DNA from: Clostridia bacterium DTU080
GTDB lineage: Bacteria; Bacillota; Limnochordia; DTU080
Assembly (NCBI GenBank): GCA_001513395.1
Contig: LFTP01000282.1
Span: 1-14,361 of the forward strand
Length of the DNA stretch: 14,361 nt
Direction of reading: 5' to 3'
The position numbers and the translations under genes are program-made. Below are positions 7,789 to 14,126 of the stretch, piece after piece (position 1 is the stretch's first letter; the number at the start of each line of letters is the position of its first letter). The notes beneath the pieces are model-generated. The model ran no database searches and was not told the DNA's origin. It saw only the letters and a list, made by a program, of their open reading frames with translations.

Positions 7789-7834
7789 CTTCCCCGGGTT
7801 GAAGATCGGCCGGAGGGCCGATCGCCAAGGGAAG
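7789..7834 (+). promoter_or_regulatory. 5' stem-loop of the trp leader RNA
   Basis: The upper stem GATCGGCC (7804-7811) and GGCCGATC (7816-7823) is perfect, with a GGAG tetraloop. Below it, TTG (7799-7801) pairs with CAA (7826-7828), and CTTCCC (7789-7794) pairs with GGGAAG (7829-7834). CGGG (7795-7798) is left unpaired on one side only, and a 2-by-2 internal loop (AA/GC) separates the two upper parts. A 5'-terminal hairpin with an asymmetric internal loop directly before the triplet array is also present in the Bacillus subtilis trp leader, where it helps TRAP bind. Confidence 0.65.
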
Positions 7835-7835
7835 A

Positions 7836-7883
7836 AAGGTGAGCAGAGCTGAGTGAGTCGGAGTTTAGTTGAGCTGAGATGAG
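7836..7883 (+). promoter_or_regulatory. TRAP (MtrB) binding site: array of GAG/UAG triplets in the trp leader
   Basis: Canonical triplets start at 7841, 7846, 7851, 7855, 7861, 7866 (TAG), 7871, 7876 and 7881: eight GAG and one TAG. Spacing is two bases throughout except around the fourth triplet (one base before, three after), so the 5-nt period is kept across the array. An AAG at 7836 keeps the phase, and another AAG at 7832 could make eleven weak-plus-strong triplets. TRAP is an 11-subunit ring that, with tryptophan bound, wraps RNA carrying (G/U)AG repeats two to three bases apart. The last three triplets lie inside a possible antiterminator. The mtrB gene is not in this window. Confidence 0.85.
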
Positions 7884-7911
7884 CCACAATCCAATCATGT
7901 GGTCTTTCAGC
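7873..7911 (+). promoter_or_regulatory. Candidate antiterminator hairpin of the trp leader
   Basis: GCTGAGA (7873-7879) pairs with TTTCAGC (7905-7911) including one G-U pair; after a bulged T, GA pairs with TC; after a bulged G, CCACA (7884-7888) pairs with TGTGG (7898-7902). The loop is nine bases. The 5' arm contains the last triplets of the TRAP site, so TRAP binding would prevent this fold. That is the arrangement expected for TRAP attenuation. Confidence 0.5.
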
Positions 7912-7992
7912 CACGAGCCAACACGCCATTCCTTCCCGGTTGGCTTTATCCCCGATCGCTTACTCGCCACCCTACCTCAAAGAGGATGGTGA
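7897..7992 (+). CDS. Possible 31-codon leader peptide with Trp at codon 2 and at the last codon
   Basis: An ATG at 7897 opens a 31-codon reading frame that begins Met-Trp-Ser-Phe and ends Arg-Gly-Trp-stop, with TGA at 7990-7992 overlapping the likely trpE start region. A Trp codon right after the start and another right before the stop is suggestive of tryptophan sensing or translational coupling into trpE. There is no clear ribosome binding site; only GAG triplets of the TRAP site lie upstream, at poor spacing. Two Trp codons in 31 could be chance. I list it as a possibility, not a firm gene. Confidence 0.25.
   Translation: MWSFSHEPTRHSFPVGFIPDRLLATLPQRGW
7915..7949 (+). terminator. Terminator-like attenuator hairpin of the trp leader
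   Basis: AGCCAAC (7916-7922) pairs with GTTGGCT (7939-7945); after a bulged A, CG (7924-7925) pairs with CG (7937-7938). TTTAT follows, a weak U tract. The 3' arm could instead pair with AGCCACAATCC (7882-7892) inside and just after the TRAP site. The weak U tract and the lack of direct overlap with the candidate antiterminator make this assignment tentative. Confidence 0.45.
7968..7991 (+). promoter_or_regulatory. Hairpin covering the trpE ribosome binding site
   Basis: CCTC (7975-7978) pairs with GAGG (7982-7985) around an AAA loop, and CACC (7968-7971) pairs with GGTG (7988-7991) across a small internal loop. The AAAGAGG ribosome binding site and the ATG/GTG start candidates lie inside the hairpin. 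In Bacillus subtilis, TRAP also represses trpE translation through a hairpin that hides its ribosome binding site, so this structure could play that role. The stems are short and the assignment is inference. Confidence 0.4.
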
Positions 7993-9506
7993 GAAGCTTG
8001 CATATTCGTTCCTTACCCAACCTCTCTTTACCTTGTTCACAAGTCAAACCCAGCCGTGAAGAGTTTCGTTCCCTGTGTCAGCAATACAATCTGATCCCGA
8101 TTTACACCGAAGTCTTAGCCGATTTGGACACCCCGGTGTCAGCGTTGCTGAAAATCGGCGCCGATGATACGTGCTATCTGCTCGAGAGTGTGGAGCAAGG
8201 TGAACGAGTGGGTCGCTACTCTTTCGTGGGCAACGGTGCCTCGCTGACTTTCTCCGCACACGGGCGTACGATCACCCTCCGTACGGGTGATGGCTGTCAC
8301 ACCGAAACGGCAGACGACCCTCTCGAGGCCCTCGAAAAGCTGATGTCCCGCTATAAGCCAGCGCCGGTACAGGGATTGCCGCCTTTTTTCGGCGGTGCGA
8401 TAGGTTATCTGGCCTACGATGCGGCGCGCCGATTCCTCGATCTCGGAGACGGTCCCCCCGATGAGCTGGGACTGGCCGACATGTTCTTTCTTTTCACTGA
8501 CAGCATGATCATCTTCGATCACGCCAACCGCACCCTGCTGGCCGTGCACAACGCCAGAGTGGAAGGCGATCCCGATCGTTGCTACGATCGCGCCCTGGCG
8601 GCGATCGATGAGCTGCTGGAAAAGCTGAGCCGACCCGAACCTCCGAGACCCCGGCTGGCGCTTGCTCCACAACTGCCTTCTTTTCGCAGTAGCTTCACGG
8701 AGGAGCGCTTCATCACCGCCGTTGAGGAATGTCAACGGTATATAGCCCAAGGTACAGCCGATCAGATCGTGCTATCGCAACGTCTGACCACGCCGGTCCA
8801 AGCCGAACCGTTGGATATCTATCGTGTCTTGAGGACTCTCAATCCCTCTCCATATATGTTTTATCTGCAGTTGCCGGAGTGCCACCTCATTGGCTCATCA
8901 CCCGAGCTTATGGTTCAGGTGCAAGACGATCGGGTTAACGTACGTCCCATCGCCGGCACACGCCCCAGAGGTCGCACCTCGGATGAAGATGCGCAGTATG
9001 CCGGTGAGCTTCTTGCCGATGAAAAAGAGCGCGCCGAACATCTCATGCTGCTAGATTTGAGCGTAACCGACCTGCGGAAAGTGTGCGAAGAGGACAGTGT
9101 ACAGGTGGATGAGAGGATGTCCATAGAACGCTACTCGCACGTCATGCACATGGTGTCCCATGTCTCGGGGCGGCTGGCCAAGGATCGCACGCCGTTCGAT
9201 GTTTTGAGAGCCACCTTTCCCGCGGGTACCGTTTCGGGTGCCCCAAGAGCCCGGGCCATGAAGATCATCGACACGCTGGAACCCGTACGGAGGGGGCCGT
9301 ACGCAGGATGCGTCGGCCACATCGGATTCGGAGGAAACATGAACACCTGTATCACCATCAGAACCTTGGTGGTCAAAGACGGTCTGGCCCATGTGCAAGC
9401 GGGAGCGGGTATCGTAGCTGCCTCGGATCCGAAAAAAGAGTATGAAGAGACGCTGAAAAAAGCCCAGGTCTTGTTGCAGGCGGCGTCCGTGCAACGGTAC
9501 CGGTGA
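7986..9506 (+). CDS. trpE: Anthranilate synthase component I
   Basis: TrpE makes anthranilate from chorismate and ammonia, the first step of tryptophan synthesis, using ammonia from a TrpG/PabA-type partner not found here. With a start at 7986 it has 506 residues, normal for the family. The LLES motif at 65-68 marks the tryptophan feedback site. NPSPYMF, SSPELM, PIAGTRPRG (GTRPRG at 324-329), DEKERAEHLML, FPAGTVSGAPR and VQAGAGIV are all present. The frame is open from 7899, but that GTG lies inside the attenuator and lacks a ribosome binding site. Start candidates are ATG 7986, GTG 7989 and TTG 7998, near AAAGAGG and GGTGA; the choice is uncertain. The conserved D-L-(A/G)-R-N-D motif reads D-L-S-V-T-D at 357-362, apparently from two compensating indels, and NMDTC reads NMNTC. 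Assignment is secure; full activity is not. Confidence 0.93.
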   Translation: MVRSLHIRSLPNLSLPCSQVKPSREEFRSLCQQYNLIPIYTEVLADLDTPVSALLKIGADDTCYLLESVEQGERVGRYSFVGNGASLTFSAHGRTITLRTGDGCHTETADDPLEALEKLMSRYKPAPVQGLPPFFGGAIGYLAYDAARRFLDLGDGPPDELGLADMFFLFTDSMIIFDHANRTLLAVHNARVEGDPDRCYDRALAAIDELLEKLSRPEPPRPRLALAPQLPSFRSSFTEERFITAVEECQRYIAQGTADQIVLSQRLTTPVQAEPLDIYRVLRTLNPSPYMFYLQLPECHLIGSSPELMVQVQDDRVNVRPIAGTRPRGRTSDEDAQYAGELLADEKERAEHLMLLDLSVTDLRKVCEEDSVQVDERMSIERYSHVMHMVSHVSGRLAKDRTPFDVLRATFPAGTVSGAPRARAMKIIDTLEPVRRGPYAGCVGHIGFGGNMNTCITIRTLVVKDGLAHVQAGAGIVAASDPKKEYEETLKKAQVLLQAASVQRYR

Positions 9507-9524
9507 AAAGGGGAGGGAACAAAC

Positions 9525-10592
9525 ATGACACGTTCACAGCTTAGTGAGCCGACAAATATCCAACAAGCCATACGACACCTCGTCGAGGGTATGCATCTTG
9601 AAGAGAATGAGGCCGCGGCCGCTATGAGCGACATCATGGCCGGAGTAGCCACCCCCGCTCAAGTAGCCGCGTTCATGACTGCCCTGCGTATGAAGGGCGA
9701 AACCGTGGAAGAGATAACCGGATGCGCCCGAGTCATTCGGGAGAAAGCCGCCAGGATCCGACCCGATGTCCCTGTCTTGGTCGATACCTGCGGCACCGGA
9801 GGCGACGGCGCCAACACTTTCAACATCTCGACCACGGCGGCCTTTGTCGTGGCCGGCGCCGGACTGCCTGTTGCCAAACACGGCAATCGATCGGTCTCCT
9901 CGCGCTGTGGCAGCGCTGACGTACTCGAAGCCCTCGGGGTGCGCATCGATTTGGAGCCTCACGAAGTTGAAGCCTCAATCCATGAGGTCGGTATCGGGTT
10001 TTTGTTTGCTCCCACCTTTCACAAAGCCATGCGCCACGCCGTCGGGCCACGGCGGGAACTCGGAGTGCGCACGGTTTTCAATCTGTTGGGCCCCCTGACT
10101 AATCCTGCGCATGCTGACGTTCAGGTAGTCGGAGTCTATGACAGACGATTGACGACCCCGTTGGCCCAGGTCCTGGCCCGCCTTGGCGTTCGGACGGCTC
10201 TTGTGGTTCACGGCCTCGACCGTCTCGACGAGATCTCCGTCTCGGCGCCTACACAGATCTCCCACGTCAAAAACGGCGAAGTCATCACCTACACCTTCTC
10301 TCCCGAGGATGTCGGGCTGAGGATTCGGCCCCGACAAAGCATTGCCGGAGGAGATGCGGTCACCAACGCCCGGATTACGGCAAAGGTACTGCAAGGGGCT
10401 CAAGGTGCCTGTCGGGATGTGGTGTTGCTCAACGCCGCGGCGGCGTTTTATGCCGCGCATCTGGTAGATAATCTGCGTGAAGGTGTCCGACTGGCCGAGG
10501 AAGTCATCGACTCCGGTCGGGCCTGGGCCAAGCTCGAACACCTGCGGGAGTTCACCAACGCGCTCCCCTCACGCTTGAAGGAGGCCAGATGA
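9525..10592 (+). CDS. trpD: Anthranilate phosphoribosyltransferase
   Basis: TrpD joins anthranilate to phosphoribosyl pyrophosphate, the second step of the pathway. The 355-residue product has the diagnostic CGTGGD at 89-94, followed by NTFNISTT for the pyrophosphate site, then KHGNRSVSSRCGSADVLE (118-135) for the anthranilate and PRPP sites. GPRRELGVRTVFNLLGPLTNP and GLDRLDEIS complete the family pattern, the last holding the acidic metal-binding pair. The length is normal for a TrpD without a fused amidotransferase domain. The ATG is preceded by GGGGAGGG at seven bases. It lies 18 bp after trpE, and its stop overlaps the trpC start. No odd features. Confidence 0.97.
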   Translation: MTRSQLSEPTNIQQAIRHLVEGMHLEENEAAAAMSDIMAGVATPAQVAAFMTALRMKGETVEEITGCARVIREKAARIRPDVPVLVDTCGTGGDGANTFNISTTAAFVVAGAGLPVAKHGNRSVSSRCGSADVLEALGVRIDLEPHEVEASIHEVGIGFLFAPTFHKAMRHAVGPRRELGVRTVFNLLGPLTNPAHADVQVVGVYDRRLTTPLAQVLARLGVRTALVVHGLDRLDEISVSAPTQISHVKNGEVITYTFSPEDVGLRIRPRQSIAGGDAVTNARITAKVLQGAQGACRDVVLLNAAAAFYAAHLVDNLREGVRLAEEVIDSGRAWAKLEHLREFTNALPSRLKEAR

Positions 10593-11401
10593 TGTATCTC
10601 GAGCCCATCTTGAGGCACAAGCGACAAGAAATCGAAGAAAGAAAACGCCGCCTTCCGCTGCCTGCTTTGATGAGCGGACTGCAAAAGGATGCGGATCCGG
10701 CTGGCGGAGGCGAGAGGTTTCGACAGGCGCTTCACTCACATCATCCTGTCGCCCTGATAGCCGAAGTCAAGAAGGCCTCCCCTTCAAAAGGAGTGATCTG
10801 CGAAGACTTCGATCCGGAGAAAATAGCCGCAAGCTATGAACGGGCCGGGGCCGCAGCTATCTCGGTACTGACGGATCATCGTTTTTTTGGCGGCAGCCTT
10901 GAGTATCTGCACGGCATCGCCCGCCAAGTGGGACTTCCTGTGCTGTACAAGGATTTTGTCATCGATCCCTATCAGCTGTACGAAGCCAAGATCGCCGGGG
11001 CCTCAGCCGTCTTGCTGATCGTAGCGGCTTTAGTCAAAGAAGAGCTGCTCGATCTGCTCGCTTTGGCTCACGCTCTCGACATGGCCGCTCTTGTAGAGGT
11101 ACACACCGAACATGAGTTAGATACGGCATTGACGGCGGGAGCACAGATCATCGGTATCAACAACCGGGATCTGACCACCTTTGTTACTTCGCTGAACACG
11201 ACTGAAAGATTGGCTCCATACGTCCCCAAGACATGCACGCTCGTCAGTGAAAGCGGCATCAAGACCCACGAGGATCTTTTGTATCTGGCCGGGCTCGGGG
11301 TGCATGCGGTGCTGGTCGGTGAGGCTCTCATGCGTCAAGCCGACAAAGAGGCGGCGGTGCGCAGACTATTGGGACGAGAGGAGATCGATCATGCACGATA
11401 G
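10592..11401 (+). CDS. trpC: Indole-3-glycerol-phosphate synthase
   Basis: TrpC closes the ring of the carboxyphenylamino-deoxyribulose phosphate to give indole-3-glycerol phosphate. It is a single-domain TIM barrel of 269 residues, not fused to TrpF. The catalytic set is intact: E58 and K60 in IAEVKKASPSKG, K120 in LPVLYKDFVID, E169 in ALVEVHTEHEL, N190 in IGINNRDL, and E220/S221 in LVSESGI. The usual LRKDF reads LYKDF here, but the lysine is kept. Two ATGs stand in tandem at 10589 and 10592. AAGGAGG (10578-10584) lies four bases from the first and seven from the second, so I prefer the second, which overlaps the trpD stop by one base and implies coupling. Confidence 0.96.
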   Translation: MYLEPILRHKRQEIEERKRRLPLPALMSGLQKDADPAGGGERFRQALHSHHPVALIAEVKKASPSKGVICEDFDPEKIAASYERAGAAAISVLTDHRFFGGSLEYLHGIARQVGLPVLYKDFVIDPYQLYEAKIAGASAVLLIVAALVKEELLDLLALAHALDMAALVEVHTEHELDTALTAGAQIIGINNRDLTTFVTSLNTTERLAPYVPKTCTLVSESGIKTHEDLLYLAGLGVHAVLVGEALMRQADKEAAVRRLLGREEIDHAR

Positions 11402-12053
11402 GGTGCGCATCAAAATCTGCGGGATAACCAATCTCAAGGATGCCATGGCGGCCGCCGAACTCGGAGTGGATGCGCTTGGGTTTGTCCGCGCCCCAAGTCC
11501 CCGACAGATCCCGGTGGACTTGATGAGAGCCATAAGCCGAAGGCTGCCGGCCTCTGTGGTAAAAGTTGGAGTCTTTGTCGATGCTCATTTGGACGACATT
11601 CTCAAAGAGGCCGATCAAGGGGAGCTGGATGTCGTCCAACTGCACGGACAAGAGTCACCCGAGATCGCGCAAGCTTGCGTCAGTCGCGGCTTGCGCGTCA
11701 TCAAAGCTTTTCGGGTTCGGGGAACTGATATTCTCCGTGACATTCAACGCTACGTAGACTGTCAGGTGACGGCGTTTCTTCTCGATGCCTATGTCCCGGG
11801 ACGTGCCGGCGGCACAGGGCAGGTGTTTGATTGGCAGATCGCCCGACACGTGGCGCGGCGTTATCGGACGATACTAGCCGGAGGCCTTCATCCGGGTAAT
11901 GTTCAGGCTGCACTGTCTGCCGCCGCGCCCTGGGGTGTCGATGTCAGCAGCGGGGTCGAAAGCCGTCCGGGATACAAATGCCCGGATCTTATGGCCCGTT
12001 TCGTGAGACAGATCCGAGCCCAGACAAAGGAAAGGAGCGTCAACAATGCATGA
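11391..12053 (+). CDS. trpF: Phosphoribosylanthranilate isomerase
   Basis: TrpF carries out the Amadori rearrangement between the TrpD and TrpC steps. The frame is open from further upstream, but family alignment begins at RIKICGIT, so ATG 11391 is chosen; GAGAGGAG lies eight bases before it. The 220-residue product is a small TIM barrel. C10 in KICGIT is the expected general base and D132 in FLLDAY the general acid. LGFVRAPSPRQI, VVQLHGQE, LAGGLHPGNV and GVDVSSGVES-PGYK form the phosphate-binding and substrate loops. The start lies 11 bp inside trpC, and the stop overlaps trpB by 8 bp. The R in LGFVRAPS and the H-P in GGLHPGNV are small departures from the commonest versions. Confidence 0.95.
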   Translation: MHDRVRIKICGITNLKDAMAAAELGVDALGFVRAPSPRQIPVDLMRAISRRLPASVVKVGVFVDAHLDDILKEADQGELDVVQLHGQESPEIAQACVSRGLRVIKAFRVRGTDILRDIQRYVDCQVTAFLLDAYVPGRAGGTGQVFDWQIARHVARRYRTILAGGLHPGNVQAALSAAAPWGVDVSSGVESRPGYKCPDLMARFVRQIRAQTKERSVNNA

Positions 12054-13236
12054 ACGTGAAGGCTATTTTGGTAACTACGGAGGTCAGTACGCTCCTGAAG
12101 TCCTGATACCGGCCTTGCGGGAATTGGAAGAGGCATACCGCACCTTAGCCCAGGAGCCGGAATTCCAAGAAGAGCTTTCGCACCTGTTGAGTGCTTATGG
12201 CGGACGACCAACACCCCTGTTCCGGGCAGACCGCCTCACGGCCAAACTCGGGGGAGCCAGGATTTATTTGAAACGAGAGGACCTCAACCATACAGGGGCT
12301 CACAAGATCAACAACACCCTGGCCCAGATTCTGCTGGCTCGACGGATGGGTAAAAGGCGCGTCGTGGCTGAAACCGGAGCGGGACAACACGGTGTGGCCA
12401 CGGCCACCGTGAGCGCCATGTTCAACATGGAATGCACGGTCTACATGGGCGAAGAGGACATGCGTCGTCAGAAGCTCAACGTCTTTCGTATGCAGCTGCT
12501 CGGTGCTGAAGTGAGACCGGTGAAAACAGGTACACGGACGCTAAAAGATGCCACCAGCGAAGCGATCCGCGATTGGATCACCAACGTCAAAGACACCTAC
12601 TACGTGTTGGGTTCAGTGGTCGGTCCCCATCCTTATCCGACGATGGTACGTGATTTTCAAGCCATCATCGGCTATGAGACGCAACATCAGATTCTGACCC
12701 AAGAGGGTCGAATGCCTAATGTCATCGTCGCCTGCGTGGGCGGCGGCAGCAATGCCATGGGTATTTTCCATCCGTTTCTGACCAACCGGGGTGTGCACCT
12801 GGTCGGCGTGGAGGCCGCCGGTCGCGGGTTGCATACCGGATACCATGCAGCCAGCCTGTGCTGCGGAAGACCGGGCGTGCTTCACGGAAGTCTGAGCTAT
12901 CTGTTGCAAGACGGTGAAGGTCAGGTGCAAGAGGCACATTCGATATCCGCGGGATTGGACTATCCGGGGGTGGGGCCTGAGCACAGTTACTTGAAGGATA
13001 TCGGTCGGGTGGAATACGTGACCGCCACCGATGAGGAAGCCATCGCCGCTTTTCAGCTCCTCGCGGAGACAGAAGGGATAATACCCGCCTTGGAGAGTGC
13101 GCATGCGGTCGCCCACGCCTGCCGTCTGGCCCCGACGATGGAGTCTGAAAAGATCATCGTGATCAATATTTCCGGACGCGGCGATAAAGACGCCGCCGAG
13201 GTGGCCCGGTATCTGGGACTGGAGGTATGCACATGA
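12046..13236 (+). CDS. trpB: Tryptophan synthase beta chain
   Basis: TrpB condenses indole with serine on pyridoxal phosphate, receiving indole through a tunnel from TrpA in the alpha2-beta2 complex. The 396-residue product has the usual length. K87 in HTGAHKINN is the PLP Schiff-base lysine, and E109 in VVAETGAGQHGVA is the catalytic glutamate; both fall at the same positions as in the Escherichia coli enzyme. VGGGSNAMG binds the cofactor phosphate, and HSISAGLDYPGVGPEHS is the COMM/communication-region signature of the TrpB1 class. AAAGGAG precedes the ATG, whose codon lies inside the end of trpF. No unusual residues were seen. Confidence 0.98.
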   Translation: MHEREGYFGNYGGQYAPEVLIPALRELEEAYRTLAQEPEFQEELSHLLSAYGGRPTPLFRADRLTAKLGGARIYLKREDLNHTGAHKINNTLAQILLARRMGKRRVVAETGAGQHGVATATVSAMFNMECTVYMGEEDMRRQKLNVFRMQLLGAEVRPVKTGTRTLKDATSEAIRDWITNVKDTYYVLGSVVGPHPYPTMVRDFQAIIGYETQHQILTQEGRMPNVIVACVGGGSNAMGIFHPFLTNRGVHLVGVEAAGRGLHTGYHAASLCCGRPGVLHGSLSYLLQDGEGQVQEAHSISAGLDYPGVGPEHSYLKDIGRVEYVTATDEEAIAAFQLLAETEGIIPALESAHAVAHACRLAPTMESEKIIVINISGRGDKDAAEVARYLGLEVCT

Positions 13237-14045
13237 ATCGTCTTGAGGAGTGCTTCCGCAAGCTAAGAGGCGAGAGACGAAAAGCCTTGATGCCCTATCT
13301 CACCGCCGGTGACCCGGACCTGGATGTTTCGTTTGATCTCGCCTTGGCTTGCGAGCAAGGCGGTGCTGATCTGTTGGAATTGGGCATACCTTTTTCGGAT
13401 CCCTTAGCGGACGGCCCGACCGTCCAGGAGGCCGTACAAAGATCCTTAGACTCGGGAACGACCTTTGCCGGCATCCTGGAGCTGACCCGCCGGATTCGAC
13501 GGGTGAGTGAAATGCCCATTGTCTTTTTGGCCTACTACAACAGCGTCTATTCCCGAGGGGAAGCACAGTTTGTACAAGCCTGTGCCGATGCCGGAGCGGA
13601 CGGACTGGTCATACCCGATCTACCTCCGGAAGAGGCCGGAAACTTGCTGGCGGAGGCCGATAGGCATAACATCACGGTGGTGCAAATGCTCGCTCCCACC
13701 AGCACATCCGAGCGCATAGACCTGGTGAGCAAGCTGGCTGAAGGCTTCATCTACTGTGTCAGTGTCACAGGAGTGACCGGCGCTCGGGACACCCTCTCAG
13801 ATACCCTGGCCGCCTTTTTGAAAAGAGTGCGAGCCCTGACGGCGACTCCGCTGATGGTCGGTTTCGGCATCTCCTCTCCGGAACAAGCCGTTCAGGCCGC
13901 CCAGGAGGCTGACGGTGTGATCGTCGGAAGCGCGCTGATCAAACGTATTTCCCGTGTCAGGGAGCTTGAGGGCACTCCTCATGCGATCAAGGAAGCCGAA
14001 CGTTTTGTCAACTCGTTGCGCCACGCCCTCGACAATACCGTCTGA
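13233..14045 (+). CDS. trpA: Tryptophan synthase alpha chain
   Basis: TrpA splits indole-3-glycerol phosphate to indole and glyceraldehyde-3-phosphate and passes indole to TrpB. Two ATGs are possible, at 13227 and 13233. GGAGGT (13221-13226) directly abuts the first but is six bases from the second, so 13233 is chosen; it forms an ATGA overlap with the trpB stop. The resulting 270 residues are typical. Catalytic E49 and D60 in LELGIPFSDPLADGP fall at the same numbers as in Escherichia coli. FLAYYNSVY, GLVIPDLPPEE, SVTGVTGAR and GFGISSPEQ complete the family pattern, the last two holding the phosphate site. It is the last gene of the operon and is followed by a strong hairpin. Confidence 0.97.
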   Translation: MNRLEECFRKLRGERRKALMPYLTAGDPDLDVSFDLALACEQGGADLLELGIPFSDPLADGPTVQEAVQRSLDSGTTFAGILELTRRIRRVSEMPIVFLAYYNSVYSRGEAQFVQACADAGADGLVIPDLPPEEAGNLLAEADRHNITVVQMLAPTSTSERIDLVSKLAEGFIYCVSVTGVTGARDTLSDTLAAFLKRVRALTATPLMVGFGISSPEQAVQAAQEADGVIVGSALIKRISRVRELEGTPHAIKEAERFVNSLRHALDNTV

Positions 14046-14062
14046 GACCTATCGGAAATATT

Positions 14063-14087
14063 GACGCTGCGCGTGATGCGCAGCGTC
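14063..14087. terminator. Terminator hairpin at the end of the trp operon, possibly bidirectional
   Basis: GACGCTGCGC (14063-14072) and GCGCAGCGTC (14078-14087) are perfect reverse complements around a GTGAT loop, 17 bp after the trpA stop. GTTGTTC follows on the plus strand, and AATATTT follows on the minus strand. The hairpin lies between convergent trpA and the binding-protein gene, so it may serve both. T tracts are modest on both sides. Confidence 0.8.
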
Positions 14088-14126
14088 GTTGTTCAAACGA
14101 TCAATTTCAGACTCCGGCCATATAGA

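Noticed and set aside
7899..7985. Extended N-terminus of trpE from the GTG at 7899
   Set aside because: The GTG lies in the 3' arm of the antiterminator candidate, has no ribosome binding site, and the added 29 residues match nothing expected in TrpE.
7781..7985. T-box leader for the trp operon
   Set aside because: No T-box antiterminator bulge sequence of the AGGGTGGNACCGCG type is present, and the GAG/TAG period explains the leader better.
8139..8750. 203-residue minus-strand reading frame inside trpE
   Set aside because: It is antisense to conserved TrpE motifs and has no recognisable domain.
11247..11390. Upstream extension of the trpF frame
   Set aside because: It overlaps conserved trpC sequence in another frame; TrpF homology begins just after ATG 11391, which has its own ribosome binding site.
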